DNA of 64,000 nucleotides from Pantoea stewartii subsp. stewartii (GTDB lineage Bacteria; Pseudomonadota; Gammaproteobacteria; Enterobacterales; Enterobacteriaceae): NCBI RefSeq assembly GCF_008801695.1, contig NZ_VZPF01000009.1, positions 1 to 64,000 of the forward strand, read 5' to 3'. Shown piece by piece: positions 48,412 to 56,105 of this stretch (position 1 is its first letter; each line of letters starts with the position of its first letter). The notes under the pieces were generated by a model. It saw only the letters and a program-made list of their open reading frames with translations, ran no database searches and was not told where the DNA came from. The position numbers and the translations under genes were made by a program.

Positions 48412-49128
48412 TTATGCCGCAGCGTGCGGACTCAGATAACGGCCTAACGTCGCCAGCAACATATCCAGTATCAGGGCCACTAACGCCGTTGCCACCGCGC
48501 CCAGAATCAGGACCGGGAAGTCATTGAGGTAAATCCCCGGAAAAATCAGCTCGCCAAAGCTGCTGGCACCAATCAGGAAGGCAAGCGGGGCGGTGCCAAC
48601 GTTAATGGCTGTCGCAATGCGCACCCCTGCCAGAATGACCGGCAGCGCATTCGGCAGCTCAACCTGACGCAGGCGTTGCCATTTTGTCATGCCGATACCG
48701 TTAGCGGCTTCAATCAGTGAGGGCGGAACGGCGCTCAGTCCGGCATAGGTGTTGCGGACAATGGGGAGCAGCGAGGCCAGGAACAGGGCAAACAGCGCCG
48801 GCTTATCGCCAATGCCGATCACCACCATGGCCAGCGCCAGTACGGCCAGCGGCGGCAACGTATTGCCCACGTTAAAGATTTGCATGACATATTCTGCCCA
48901 GCGACGGGCAAAGGGACGGCTTAGCAGGATCCCACTGGGAATACCGACCAGCAGGGCAAACAGCATTGACCAGAACACTAAAAACAGGTGCTGTTGGCCA
49001 AGATAGATGAGATCAACGCGGCGGGCGACCAGTGTATCCCAGCCCAGCCCCCAAACCAGTGCGCCCAACACTGCTATCACAGCAAGCAGCGCCAGACCGG
49101 CACGTTTGGCCAGCGAAGCGTTATGCAT
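48412..49128 (-). CDS. osmY: osmoprotectant ABC transporter permease OsmY (OsmU system)
   Basis: The 238-residue permease has six helices and an EAA loop [26 protein letters not shown] nearly identical in form to that of OsmW. The start at 49128 ([11 protein letters not shown]) follows GGGAGAATCCGT; the longer frame to 49218 is not favoured. It is the first gene of the four-gene unit, so the promoter should lie in 49129-49505. It is not the unrelated stress protein also called OsmY in E. coli. Confidence 0.9.
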   Translation of the reverse strand: MHNASLAKRAGLALLAVIAVLGALVWGLGWDTLVARRVDLIYLGQQHLFLVFWSMLFALLVGIPSGILLSRPFARRWAEYVMQIFNVGNTLPPLAVLALAMVVIGIGDKPALFALFLASLLPIVRNTYAGLSAVPPSLIEAANGIGMTKWQRLRQVELPNALPVILAGVRIATAINVGTAPLAFLIGASSFGELIFPGIYLNDFPVLILGAVATALVALILDMLLATLGRYLSPHAAA

Positions 49129-49505
49129 ACGGATTCTCCCTGTAGACCAATCTGGTGTTATCAAACCCTGAACCGACATGACAGACGCCACAAAAAGGGC
49201 CGCCGCGTCCAAAACCATGCCGATTGTTAAACGTGTAAAACGTTTGCGAATTTCTGCGTAATTTCGTTAATCACAGTCAACGCAGTTTTAAACCTATAGC
49301 AACGTCAAGCGAAGCGCGCCAGCTTTTATCGGTAAAATCATGGAGATAGCATGGGGGCAAAATCGCCGCAGCCCTTACTACAACTGGTTTAACAGCGAAA
49401 CTACCTGATTCGCCCCAATTTAGGTGACAACGTCACAAAAGCACTGAATTGATTCCTGGACGCGCAGATTTGCGCTAGCCTTAGGGAACGCAAAAAGGGA
49501 GCATC
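49129..49505. other. divergent promoter region, osmU and DHA2 transporter
   Basis: These 377 bases carry no credible gene. They must hold the osmVWXY promoter and that of the efflux gene at 49506. GTTAAACGTGTAAAACGTTTGC at 49225-49246 shows repeated AAACG/ACGTTT elements that could be an operator. No terminator is seen. Confidence 0.5.
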
Positions 49506-50969
49506 ATGATCAACAGCACTTCCGCGCCGCTGCGCCGCAACTGGATTCTTTTCGCCTGCATGCTCGCCATGTTTATGGCCGCCATCGAAGTCACTATTGT
49601 GGCCACCGCGATGCCAACAATTGTCGCCGAGCTGGGGGGCTTTGCGCATTTTGGCTGGGTATTTTCGGTTTACCTGCTGACGCAGGCCATAAGCGTACCG
49701 CTTTATGGGCGCCTGGCGGATCTGTGGGGCAGAAAGAGGATGCTGTTTCTGGGCATCACGCTTTTTTTGGCAGGGTCGGTGTTATGCGGCTTTGCGCACA
49801 GCATGTTTTGGCTCATCGTGTTCCGCGCCTTTCAGGGCCTGGGCGCGGGGGCCATCATGCCGCTGACGTCCACGATTGTGGCCGATATCTATTCCCCCCG
49901 TGAGCGGGCCAGCGTGCAGGGCTGGCTGTCCAGCGTCTGGGGCGTGGCGGCGATTGTCGGGCCGCTCTCGGGCGCGTGGCTGGTCCAGCACTTCAACTGG
50001 TCGGTGATTTTCTGGGTCAATGTCCCGATTGGCATCATCAGTATGCTGTTGCTGGCCATCCTGCTGCCAACACATCCACAGAAACATCCGGCCCCGTCAC
50101 TGAATCTGATTGGCAGTGGCTGGCTGACGCTGTGCATCAGCGCCGTACTGATTGCCCTGTTACAGGCAGAACAACTGGGCTACTGGCTCCTGTTGTTTTT
50201 ACTTGTGGGCGGGCTGGCCGGCTGGCAGTTAACCCGCCATGAACAGCAGGCACAGGCGCCCCTGTTTCCGATGCGTCTCTGGCAGAGTAAGCTGATTATT
50301 GCCGGCAATATAGGCAACCTGGTGATTGGGGCGACCATGATGGGCGTCAGCGCGTTTTTACCGACATGGATACAGGGCGTCACGGGCGGTTCGCCACTTC
50401 AGGCCGGCACCGCGCTGGCGATGATGTCCATCGGCTGGCCGCTGGCCAGTACGGTCAGTGGCCGCCTGATGCTGTTCACTTCCTATCGTTTTACCGCCCA
50501 GCTGGGCGCAATATTGTTAATTGCAGGCAGCGCCTTACTGCTGCTGTTACACAGAGAAAGTTCGCTACTGCAGGCGGGCTTCACCTCATTCCTCATCGGC
50601 ACCGGCATGGGGATGACCAGCACGACGTTTCTGGTGTCTGTGCAGAATCATGCCGAATATGGCATTCGCGGTATTTGCACGGCGTCGGTAATGTTCAGCC
50701 GTATGATTGGCTCCGCGCTGGGAACGGCGGTGATGGGCGCCGTGCTAAACCTCAACCTGCAGTGGCGGTTGCCACATGCAGAGGATCCGGTGCAGCAAAT
50801 TATGTCGCAGACAACCCGCGACCAGTTGGCCCCGGATGAGCTGCAGCACCTGTTACAGGCGATTGCTGCCTCACTGCACTGGGTGTTTATCGTGGCGTTG
50901 GTTATCGCGTTATCGGCGATGTGGGTCGCTGGAAAAATGCCGCGTCAGCAGCCGCAACAGGCCGACTGA
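49506..50969 (+). CDS. DHA2-family (EmrB/QacA type) multidrug MFS transporter
   Basis: The 487-residue membrane protein has 14 predicted helices. Family marks include MAAIEVTIVATAMPTIVAELGG in helix 1, GRLADLWGRKRMLFLG after helix 2 and GAIMPLTSTIVADIYSPRERA in helix 4-5 (motif C region: WGVAAIVGPLSGAWLVQHFNW). Such proteins expel lipophilic or cationic drugs by proton antiport. No EmrA-like adaptor gene is next to it, so it may work alone. ATG follows AAAAGGGAGCATC. Confidence 0.87.
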   Translation: MINSTSAPLRRNWILFACMLAMFMAAIEVTIVATAMPTIVAELGGFAHFGWVFSVYLLTQAISVPLYGRLADLWGRKRMLFLGITLFLAGSVLCGFAHSMFWLIVFRAFQGLGAGAIMPLTSTIVADIYSPRERASVQGWLSSVWGVAAIVGPLSGAWLVQHFNWSVIFWVNVPIGIISMLLLAILLPTHPQKHPAPSLNLIGSGWLTLCISAVLIALLQAEQLGYWLLLFLLVGGLAGWQLTRHEQQAQAPLFPMRLWQSKLIIAGNIGNLVIGATMMGVSAFLPTWIQGVTGGSPLQAGTALAMMSIGWPLASTVSGRLMLFTSYRFTAQLGAILLIAGSALLLLLHRESSLLQAGFTSFLIGTGMGMTSTTFLVSVQNHAEYGIRGICTASVMFSRMIGSALGTAVMGAVLNLNLQWRLPHAEDPVQQIMSQTTRDQLAPDELQHLLQAIAASLHWVFIVALVIALSAMWVAGKMPRQQPQQAD

Positions 50970-51018
50970 TACCGGACCGTTTAGTCGTCAGGGTGCGATT
51001 CGGACGGGAACAGGAGAG

Positions 51019-51056
51019 AAAACGAAAAAAAGAGAAGGGCAACAATGTCGCCCTGA
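51019..51056 (-). terminator. terminator after ynfD
   Basis: On the minus strand CAGGGCGACATTGTTGCCCT forms an imperfect stem (GGGC/GCCC with AC/GT inside), followed by TCTCTTTTTTTC. It lies just beyond the ynfD stop. Confidence 0.6.
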
Positions 51057-51059
51057 GCG

Positions 51060-51356
51060 TTACTGCGTTGAGGTGTCCTGCGAGCTACCCGCGCTGTCAG
51101 GGACCGCCGCCCCGTCATCGCGACCCAGCTTTTTATAAACGATTTTCTGTGTGTCGTTATCGCAATGACCGACAACCTGTCCGACCGCCTGGTCGGCCTG
51201 ATCGTTGGGCACCACATCCAGACTAAAGCCTGATTCGGGCACACCGTTCTGGATAATTTTCTGGCTGATATCCGCTTTTACGGATTCACAGGAGGCCTGC
51301 GCCAGCAGCGGGAATGCCAAAAACGTCACTGTCAGTAATGCATGCTTCATCTTCAT
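51060..51356 (-). CDS. ynfD: DUF1161 periplasmic protein YnfD
   Basis: The 98-residue protein has a signal peptide (MKMKHALLTVTFLAFPLLAQA) followed by the DUF1161 pattern SCESVKADISQKIIQNGVPE, ...VVPNDQADQAVGQVVGHCDNDTQKIVYKK. The two cysteines may form a disulfide. The Ser/Asp/Thr-rich tail is disordered. The function is unknown. A good AAGGAAAAGGTT site precedes the ATG. Confidence 0.8.
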   Translation of the reverse strand: MKMKHALLTVTFLAFPLLAQASCESVKADISQKIIQNGVPESGFSLDVVPNDQADQAVGQVVGHCDNDTQKIVYKKLGRDDGAAVPDSAGSSQDTSTQ

Positions 51357-51401
51357 AACCTTTTCCTTTTGTCATGCGTCAGTCATTACTATAGCTGAAA
51401 A

Positions 51402-51725
51402 TTACGGCAGTACCGGACGACCGGTGCGGCGATCCAGACAGCGCAACGTGTTGGGTTCCCAGTAGGCGTTCAGGTTAGCGCTCTGCTCACACTTGTCGCG
51501 GGTATCAAACGCGCGGTCCGCTTTATCAAACTCTTTTTCCACCCGGCGGTTCACTTTATTGCGCAGCATGTGCGTGTCATTCCACTGCTCTTTACTCTGA
51601 CGGGCCGCTTCATTATTCAGCGCGCTACTGCCATTTTCAATTATCAGGCGATCGGTGTTTGCACTCACGCCAAATGCCGTGACAGAAAGCAGGGCCACCA
51701 TCAGAACCGGAAGCAATTTTTTCAT
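51402..51725 (-). CDS. ynfB: UPF0482 periplasmic protein YnfB
   Basis: The 107-residue protein has a signal peptide ending VSAN and the highly conserved UPF0482 body: [40 protein letters not shown] and the end [20 protein letters not shown]. The single pair of cysteines (DKCEQ, LRCLD) may form a disulfide. The function is unknown. The neighbour ynfA is the same as in E. coli, but speG, which also lies here in E. coli, is missing. Confidence 0.88.
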   Translation of the reverse strand: MKKLLPVLMVALLSVTAFGVSANTDRLIIENGSSALNNEAARQSKEQWNDTHMLRNKVNRRVEKEFDKADRAFDTRDKCEQSANLNAYWEPNTLRCLDRRTGRPVLP

Positions 51726-51854
51726 CGTAATATCCTTCAGTTAACACGGGCTTACCTGTGGGTAAACTTTTGCAGCCTGTGCGCAATAGTATACCATTGC
51801 CGCTCAGATGCTCACCAGCAGTGTGCATGTCGTTTACCTGCCTGAGAGATTAAC

Positions 51855-52184
51855 GTGCTGATCAAGACTGCATTACTGTTTTTTATTACCGCCCTGGCAG
51901 AGATCACAGGCTGTTTTTTGCCCTGGCTGTGGCTGAAAAAGGGCGCGTCGGCCTGGCTGTTAGTGCCTGCCGCACTGAGTCTCACGCTGTTTGTCTGGCT
52001 GCTGACGCTCCATCCGGCGGCAAGTGGGCGCGTATACGCGGCTTACGGCGGCGTTTATGTTCTCACGGCGCTGGTCTGGTTGCGCATCGTAGACGGGGTG
52101 AAGCTGAGTATCTGGGACTGGAGTGGTGCGCTGATTGCGTTCAGCGGCATGTTGATTATCGTGCTGGGCTGGGGCAAAGCGTAA
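51855..52184 (+). CDS. ynfA: UPF0060 membrane protein YnfA (SMR-like)
   Basis: The 109-residue protein has four membrane helices and a close match to E. coli YnfA, including [13 protein letters not shown] and [16 protein letters not shown]. YnfA is an SMR-superfamily member reported to export dyes and other cations in Shigella and E. coli. The start is GTG at 51855 after GAGAGATTAAC; no ATG is suitable. Confidence 0.9.
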   Translation: MLIKTALLFFITALAEITGCFLPWLWLKKGASAWLLVPAALSLTLFVWLLTLHPAASGRVYAAYGGVYVLTALVWLRIVDGVKLSIWDWSGALIAFSGMLIIVLGWGKA

Positions 52185-52208
52185 AAAGCCAGCCCGAGGG
52201 CTGGCCTC
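52182..52208. terminator. terminator between ynfA and ydfG
   Basis: GCCAGCC/GGCTGGC has a 4-base loop and TTTTT on the minus strand, serving ydfG. On the plus strand the following CTCTT is weaker. Confidence 0.75.
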
Positions 52209-52212
52209 TTAA

Positions 52213-52959
52213 TCAGGGTTTATGCACTTTAAGGCCTGCCAGCGTCTGGCTGACGGGCATCATTTCCAGGGTGTTGATGTTGACGTGTTCAGGCAGGGTT
52301 GCCACCCAGTAAACCGCTTCAGTCACATCTTCCGGCGTCAGTGCCGTCGCGCCCTCATAAACCTTATCAGCCTTGTCATCGTCGCCTTTAAAGCGCACGT
52401 TAGAGAATTCGGTGCCGCCAACCAGGCCTGGCTCAATATCCGTTACGCGCAGGGCGGTGCCGTGCAAATCGGTGCGCAGGTTCAGGCTGAACTGACGGAC
52501 AAAGGCTTTGGTGGCCCCATACACGTTACCGCCCGCATAGGGCCAGCTTCCGGCAATCGACCCGATATTAATGATATGACCGACGTTGCGCTCAACCATC
52601 GCAGGCAAGACGGCGCGCGTCATATACACCAGCCCCTTCGTGTTGGTATCGATCATATTTTCCCAGTCATTCACATCTGCCCGGTGCGCCGGTTCAATGC
52701 CTAATGCCAGACCCGCGTTATTGACCAGCACATCAATGTCGCGCCATTCTGCTGGGAGGTGTGCAATTGCCTCTTCAATGGCGGCCCGGTTACGCACATC
52801 CAGTTGCACCGTATACAGGTTGTCGCCCAACGCGTCTTTCAGCGCTTTCAGACGTTCTGCGCGACGGCCGCTTGCGATCACTTTGTGTCCTGTTTCGATG
52901 AACCGGCGGGTAATGCTCTGACCAAATCCTGCCGTTGCCCCCGTAACAAAAATAATCAT
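52213..52959 (-). CDS. ydfG: NADP-dependent 3-hydroxy acid dehydrogenase YdfG
   Basis: YdfG is a short-chain dehydrogenase that oxidises serine and other 3-hydroxy acids and, with malonic semialdehyde reductase action, works in the Rut pyrimidine route. The 248-residue protein has the TGATAGFG cofactor loop, NNAGLALG, the catalytic Ser in GSIAGSWPYAGGNVYGATKAF with Tyr-x3-Lys, and GLVGGTEFSNVRF. The start is ATG 52959 with AAGGGAAACACG; an upstream in-frame ATG at 52983 is not favoured. Confidence 0.94.
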   Translation of the reverse strand: MIIFVTGATAGFGQSITRRFIETGHKVIASGRRAERLKALKDALGDNLYTVQLDVRNRAAIEEAIAHLPAEWRDIDVLVNNAGLALGIEPAHRADVNDWENMIDTNTKGLVYMTRAVLPAMVERNVGHIINIGSIAGSWPYAGGNVYGATKAFVRQFSLNLRTDLHGTALRVTDIEPGLVGGTEFSNVRFKGDDDKADKVYEGATALTPEDVTEAVYWVATLPEHVNINTLEMMPVSQTLAGLKVHKP

Positions 52960-53056
52960 CGTGTTTCCCTTATTCCGTTTCATGGTGTTCCTTTCACCTT
53001 AACACGGCATTTTTGGCGATGTCCGCTGAATTTTACGTGCATGGTCGCCCGCGGTC

Positions 53057-53073
53057 TGCGCTGTTTTCGTGCA
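53057..53073 (+). promoter_or_regulatory. NtrC-like enhancer candidate
   Basis: TGCGCTGTTTTCGTGCA matches 9 of 12 fixed positions of the NtrC consensus TGCACC-N5-GGTGCA. It is about 200 bases upstream of the -24/-12 promoter, a usual enhancer distance. A single imperfect site found by eye is weak evidence. Confidence 0.35.
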
Positions 53074-53256
53074 GCCCGCCCCGTTATTGTGCAAGCGCGT
53101 CAGGCCGGCAGGGCGCATTTTGGCCATCATTATGCAGGCAACCGATTGCGAAAGAATGGCAACCGTTTGCGTCGTGTATTAAGACGTTTTTTCGTTGCGC
53201 AACGAATAATTTTGATTAAGTTACTGATATATAACTTTTTATTTTATAAACAAGGC

Positions 53257-53272
53257 TGGCATGACTCTTGCA
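53257..53272 (+). promoter_or_regulatory. sigma-54 (-24/-12) promoter of guaD-xdhABC
   Basis: TGGCATGACTCTTGCA matches TGGCACN5TTGCA at all but one fixed base, with GG (53258-53259) and GC (53270-53271) separated by exactly 10 bases, as required. Transcription would start near 53283, leaving a leader of about 58 bases before the guaD ATG. Confidence 0.7.
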
Positions 53273-53340
53273 AAATGTTCAAACAGAGACCAGGGTTAAG
53301 GCACAGGGCGACATTTACCCCGCCCGGCAGAGGAAACATT

Positions 53341-54669
53341 ATGCTGACATATACGGACGCGGCGATTCGCGCCAGCTTCTTCGATTTTGCCGCAGTGGCA
53401 CACGATCCCGAATCGATACTGGCGCAGGCACGCTATCTGGACGATGGCGTGCTGACGCTGCGTGAAGGGCGTGTTGTCGATCTGCGTCCCTGGCAGGAGA
53501 GCACAGACAGCCTGAATGCAGGCGGCATGATTGACCTGCGCGGTAAGCTGATCATCCCGGGCTTTGTCGATTGCCATATTCATTATCCGCAAACGGAAAT
53601 GATCGGTGCCTTTGGCGAGCAACTGCTGGAGTGGCTGAATCAGTACACTTTTCCCGTGGAAGCGCAGTATCACTGCCCGGATTATGCCGCGCAGATGTCA
53701 GCATTTTTCCTGCAGCAGTTACTGGCGAACGGCACGACCAGCGCGTTGATTTTCGGCACGGTGCACCCGCAGTCGGTAGATGCGCTGTTCAGCGCAGCCG
53801 AGGCGCTTAATATGCGTATTATCGCAGGCAAAGTGATGATGGATCGCAATGCCCCGGACTACCTGACAGAAACGCCAGAAGAGAGCTATGCCCAGACGGA
53901 GGCGCTGATTGCGCGCTGGCACGAGCGCGGCCGCCTTAATTATGCGCTGACGCCGCGTTTCGCTCCGACCTCTTCTCCGGCGCTGCTGGAGAAAGTTCAG
54001 GCGCTTCGCCAGCGTCACCCGGATGTCTGGGTTCATACGCACCTTAGCGAAAACCCCCACGAAGTGGCCTGGGTGAAGCAGCTTTTTCCTGACCATAACG
54101 GTTATCTGGATGTGTATCATCAGTATCAGCTGACCGGGCGCCGCAGCGTATTCGCGCACTGTCTGCATCTGGAAACACAGGAGTGGCAGTGCCTGCATGA
54201 TACGAACTCCGCCATAGCATTTTGCCCCACCTCAAACCTGTTTCTGGGCAGCGGCCTGTTCAATATCCAGCGGAGCTGGCAGCAGGGCGTTAACGTGGGC
54301 ATCGGCACCGATGTAGGCGCCGGCACCACCTTCAATATGCTGCAAACGCTGGGAGAAGCCTACAAAGTGGGGCAACTGCAGCAGTACAAACTGAGCGCCG
54401 CAGAAGCGTTTTATCACGCCACACTGGGCGGCGCCCATGCGCTGGATCTCGACAAACACATCGGTAACTTCGCCCCGGGCAAAGAAGCGGACTTTGTGGT
54501 GCTGGATCCCGCCGTGTCCGCCTTGCAGAGGTTACGCATGGCAAACAGTAAAGATATCTGGGAAAAACTGTTTGTGCTGATGACGCTCGGCGATGACAGA
54601 AATATCGTACAAACCTGGGTTAACGGTCGCCCGGTCTGGCAATCCGCAGCAAAGGAGAACGCCGCATGA
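53341..54669 (+). CDS. guaD: guanine deaminase
   Basis: GuaD deaminates guanine to xanthine. The 442-residue amidohydrolase shows the metal ligands His79/His81 in HIHYPQ, then HTHLSEN, FAHCLHL and GTDVGAGTTFN with the final Asp. It is collinear with E. coli GuaD, including the 20-residue match TFNMLQTLGEAYKVGQLQQY-like region. ATG follows AGAGGAAACATT. It is first in a four-gene overlapping set behind a sigma-54 promoter, so xanthine made here passes directly to xdhABC. Confidence 0.95.
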   Translation: MLTYTDAAIRASFFDFAAVAHDPESILAQARYLDDGVLTLREGRVVDLRPWQESTDSLNAGGMIDLRGKLIIPGFVDCHIHYPQTEMIGAFGEQLLEWLNQYTFPVEAQYHCPDYAAQMSAFFLQQLLANGTTSALIFGTVHPQSVDALFSAAEALNMRIIAGKVMMDRNAPDYLTETPEESYAQTEALIARWHERGRLNYALTPRFAPTSSPALLEKVQALRQRHPDVWVHTHLSENPHEVAWVKQLFPDHNGYLDVYHQYQLTGRRSVFAHCLHLETQEWQCLHDTNSAIAFCPTSNLFLGSGLFNIQRSWQQGVNVGIGTDVGAGTTFNMLQTLGEAYKVGQLQQYKLSAAEAFYHATLGGAHALDLDKHIGNFAPGKEADFVVLDPAVSALQRLRMANSKDIWEKLFVLMTLGDDRNIVQTWVNGRPVWQSAAKENAA

Positions 54670-56105
54670 TTCAGTTCCTGCTTAATGACCGTCCGGTGAC
54701 AGAAGAGCAGCTCGATCCCAATCTGACGGTCCTGTCGTATTTGCGCACGCATCAGCGTCGCTGCGGCACCAAAGAGGGCTGTGCCTCCGGCGACTGCGGC
54801 GCGTGTAGCGTCACGCTGGGCAGTGTCGTAGACGGGAAGCTCACCTACCAGACCGTGAACAGCTGCCTGATGCTGGTCAGTGGGTTACAGGGTAAGCAAC
54901 TCATTACGGTTGAGGATTTACGCCAGGGAAAAAGCCTGCATCCGGTACAGCAGGCAATGGTGGACTGCCATGGCTCGCAGTGTGGATTCTGTACGCCGGG
55001 TTTTGTCATGTCGCTGTTCAGTCTGCAAAAAAACCAGCCTGAGTGGAATCGTCAGCAGGCCGAACATGCGCTGGCGGGTAACCTGTGCCGCTGTACCGGC
55101 TACCGTTCCATCATGGCGGCTGCCGAGCAAAGCCTGAGCGATGTTCAGCCCGACAGCTTTGATCGTCAGGCACAGCAGGTGACTGAACAGCTGATGAACC
55201 TGACACACGAGGCTATCCAGACGCTGGAAAAGAACGGTCGCACCTGTTTTATCCCGAAAACCGTGCAGCAGCTTGCCGAATGCTGTATCGCCCATCCTGA
55301 TGCCGCATTGCTGGCGGGCGGCACCGATCTCAGCCTGCTGATTACCCAGCGCGACCAGCATCTCACCAAAATGATTGCCCTGGGGCAGGTTGACGCACTG
55401 AAAGCCTGCGGCGAGGACGATAAACACTATCAACTGGGTGCCGCTGCGTCGCTGGAGCACATTGCCGATTTTATGGCGACGCGCATTCCGGGTTTTGCCG
55501 GAATGCTGACGCGCTTTGCCTCGCTACAAATTCGTCAACTCGGCACGCTGGGCGGCAACCTTGCGAACGCTTCGCCGATTGGTGATGCCTCGCCTACGCT
55601 GCTGGCGCTTAATGCATCGCTACTGCTGCAGCACGGCGACACGCAACGCACCGTGCCGCTCGATGGCTTTTTCACGGGCTACCGACAGACAGTGCTAAGG
55701 CCGGGGGAGTTTATTCACACCATTCTGATTCCTAAAGTGACAGTGTCACCGGATTTCGTGGCCTGGAAAGTCTCAAAACGACTGGATGACGACATTTCAG
55801 CGGTGTTTGCCGCCTTTAATATTCATACCGATAACGGCATCGTCACGCGTGCGCATATTGCATTCGGCGGTATGGCGGCAACGCCGCTTCGTGCGGTCGC
55901 CTGTGAACAGGCGCTGTGTGGTGCCGCTTTATCGCCGGAAACGCTGGCGAGAGCCTGTCAGGCGCTGGAAGCGACGTTTCAGCCGCTGAGCGATTTCCGG
56001 GCCAGCGCAGATTACCGTCTGCAGGTCGCCTGTAACCTGTTGCGTCGTTATGTTTACCGTTCAAACGGACTCGCCATCACAGAGGTAAGCCGCTATGTCT
56101 CATAA
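54666..56105 (+). CDS. xdhA: xanthine dehydrogenase small subunit (2Fe-2S and FAD)
   Basis: The 479-residue protein carries two 2Fe-2S domains: the plant-type cluster with Cys39, Cys44, Cys47 (GCASGDCGACS) and Cys67, and the second with GSQCGFCTPGF and NLCRCTGY. The FAD domain follows (LLAGGTDLSLLITQ, QLGTLGGNLANASPIGD). This is the subunit layout of bacterial two-part xanthine dehydrogenases, where electrons pass from molybdenum through the clusters to FAD and NAD. It overlaps guaD by 4 bases and xdhB by 11. Confidence 0.94.
   Translation: MIQFLLNDRPVTEEQLDPNLTVLSYLRTHQRRCGTKEGCASGDCGACSVTLGSVVDGKLTYQTVNSCLMLVSGLQGKQLITVEDLRQGKSLHPVQQAMVDCHGSQCGFCTPGFVMSLFSLQKNQPEWNRQQAEHALAGNLCRCTGYRSIMAAAEQSLSDVQPDSFDRQAQQVTEQLMNLTHEAIQTLEKNGRTCFIPKTVQQLAECCIAHPDAALLAGGTDLSLLITQRDQHLTKMIALGQVDALKACGEDDKHYQLGAAASLEHIADFMATRIPGFAGMLTRFASLQIRQLGTLGGNLANASPIGDASPTLLALNASLLLQHGDTQRTVPLDGFFTGYRQTVLRPGEFIHTILIPKVTVSPDFVAWKVSKRLDDDISAVFAAFNIHTDNGIVTRAHIAFGGMAATPLRAVACEQALCGAALSPETLARACQALEATFQPLSDFRASADYRLQVACNLLRRYVYRSNGLAITEVSRYVS

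Larger units (their letters stand above)
52960..53340. other. regulatory region upstream of guaD-xdhABC
   Basis: These 381 bases lie between divergent ydfG and guaD. They contain a GC-rich half (53020-53140) with an NtrC-like palindrome, an AT-rich half (53190-53250) that could bend, and a sigma-54-type promoter. A long upstream extension of the guaD frame reads through this DNA but has no family similarity, so I treat it as non-coding. Confidence 0.65.

Noticed and set aside
52759-53340. Extended guaD frame reading back into ydfG
   Set aside because: GuaD orthologues begin near 53341. The extension overlaps the ydfG start and the sigma-54 promoter and has no similarity.
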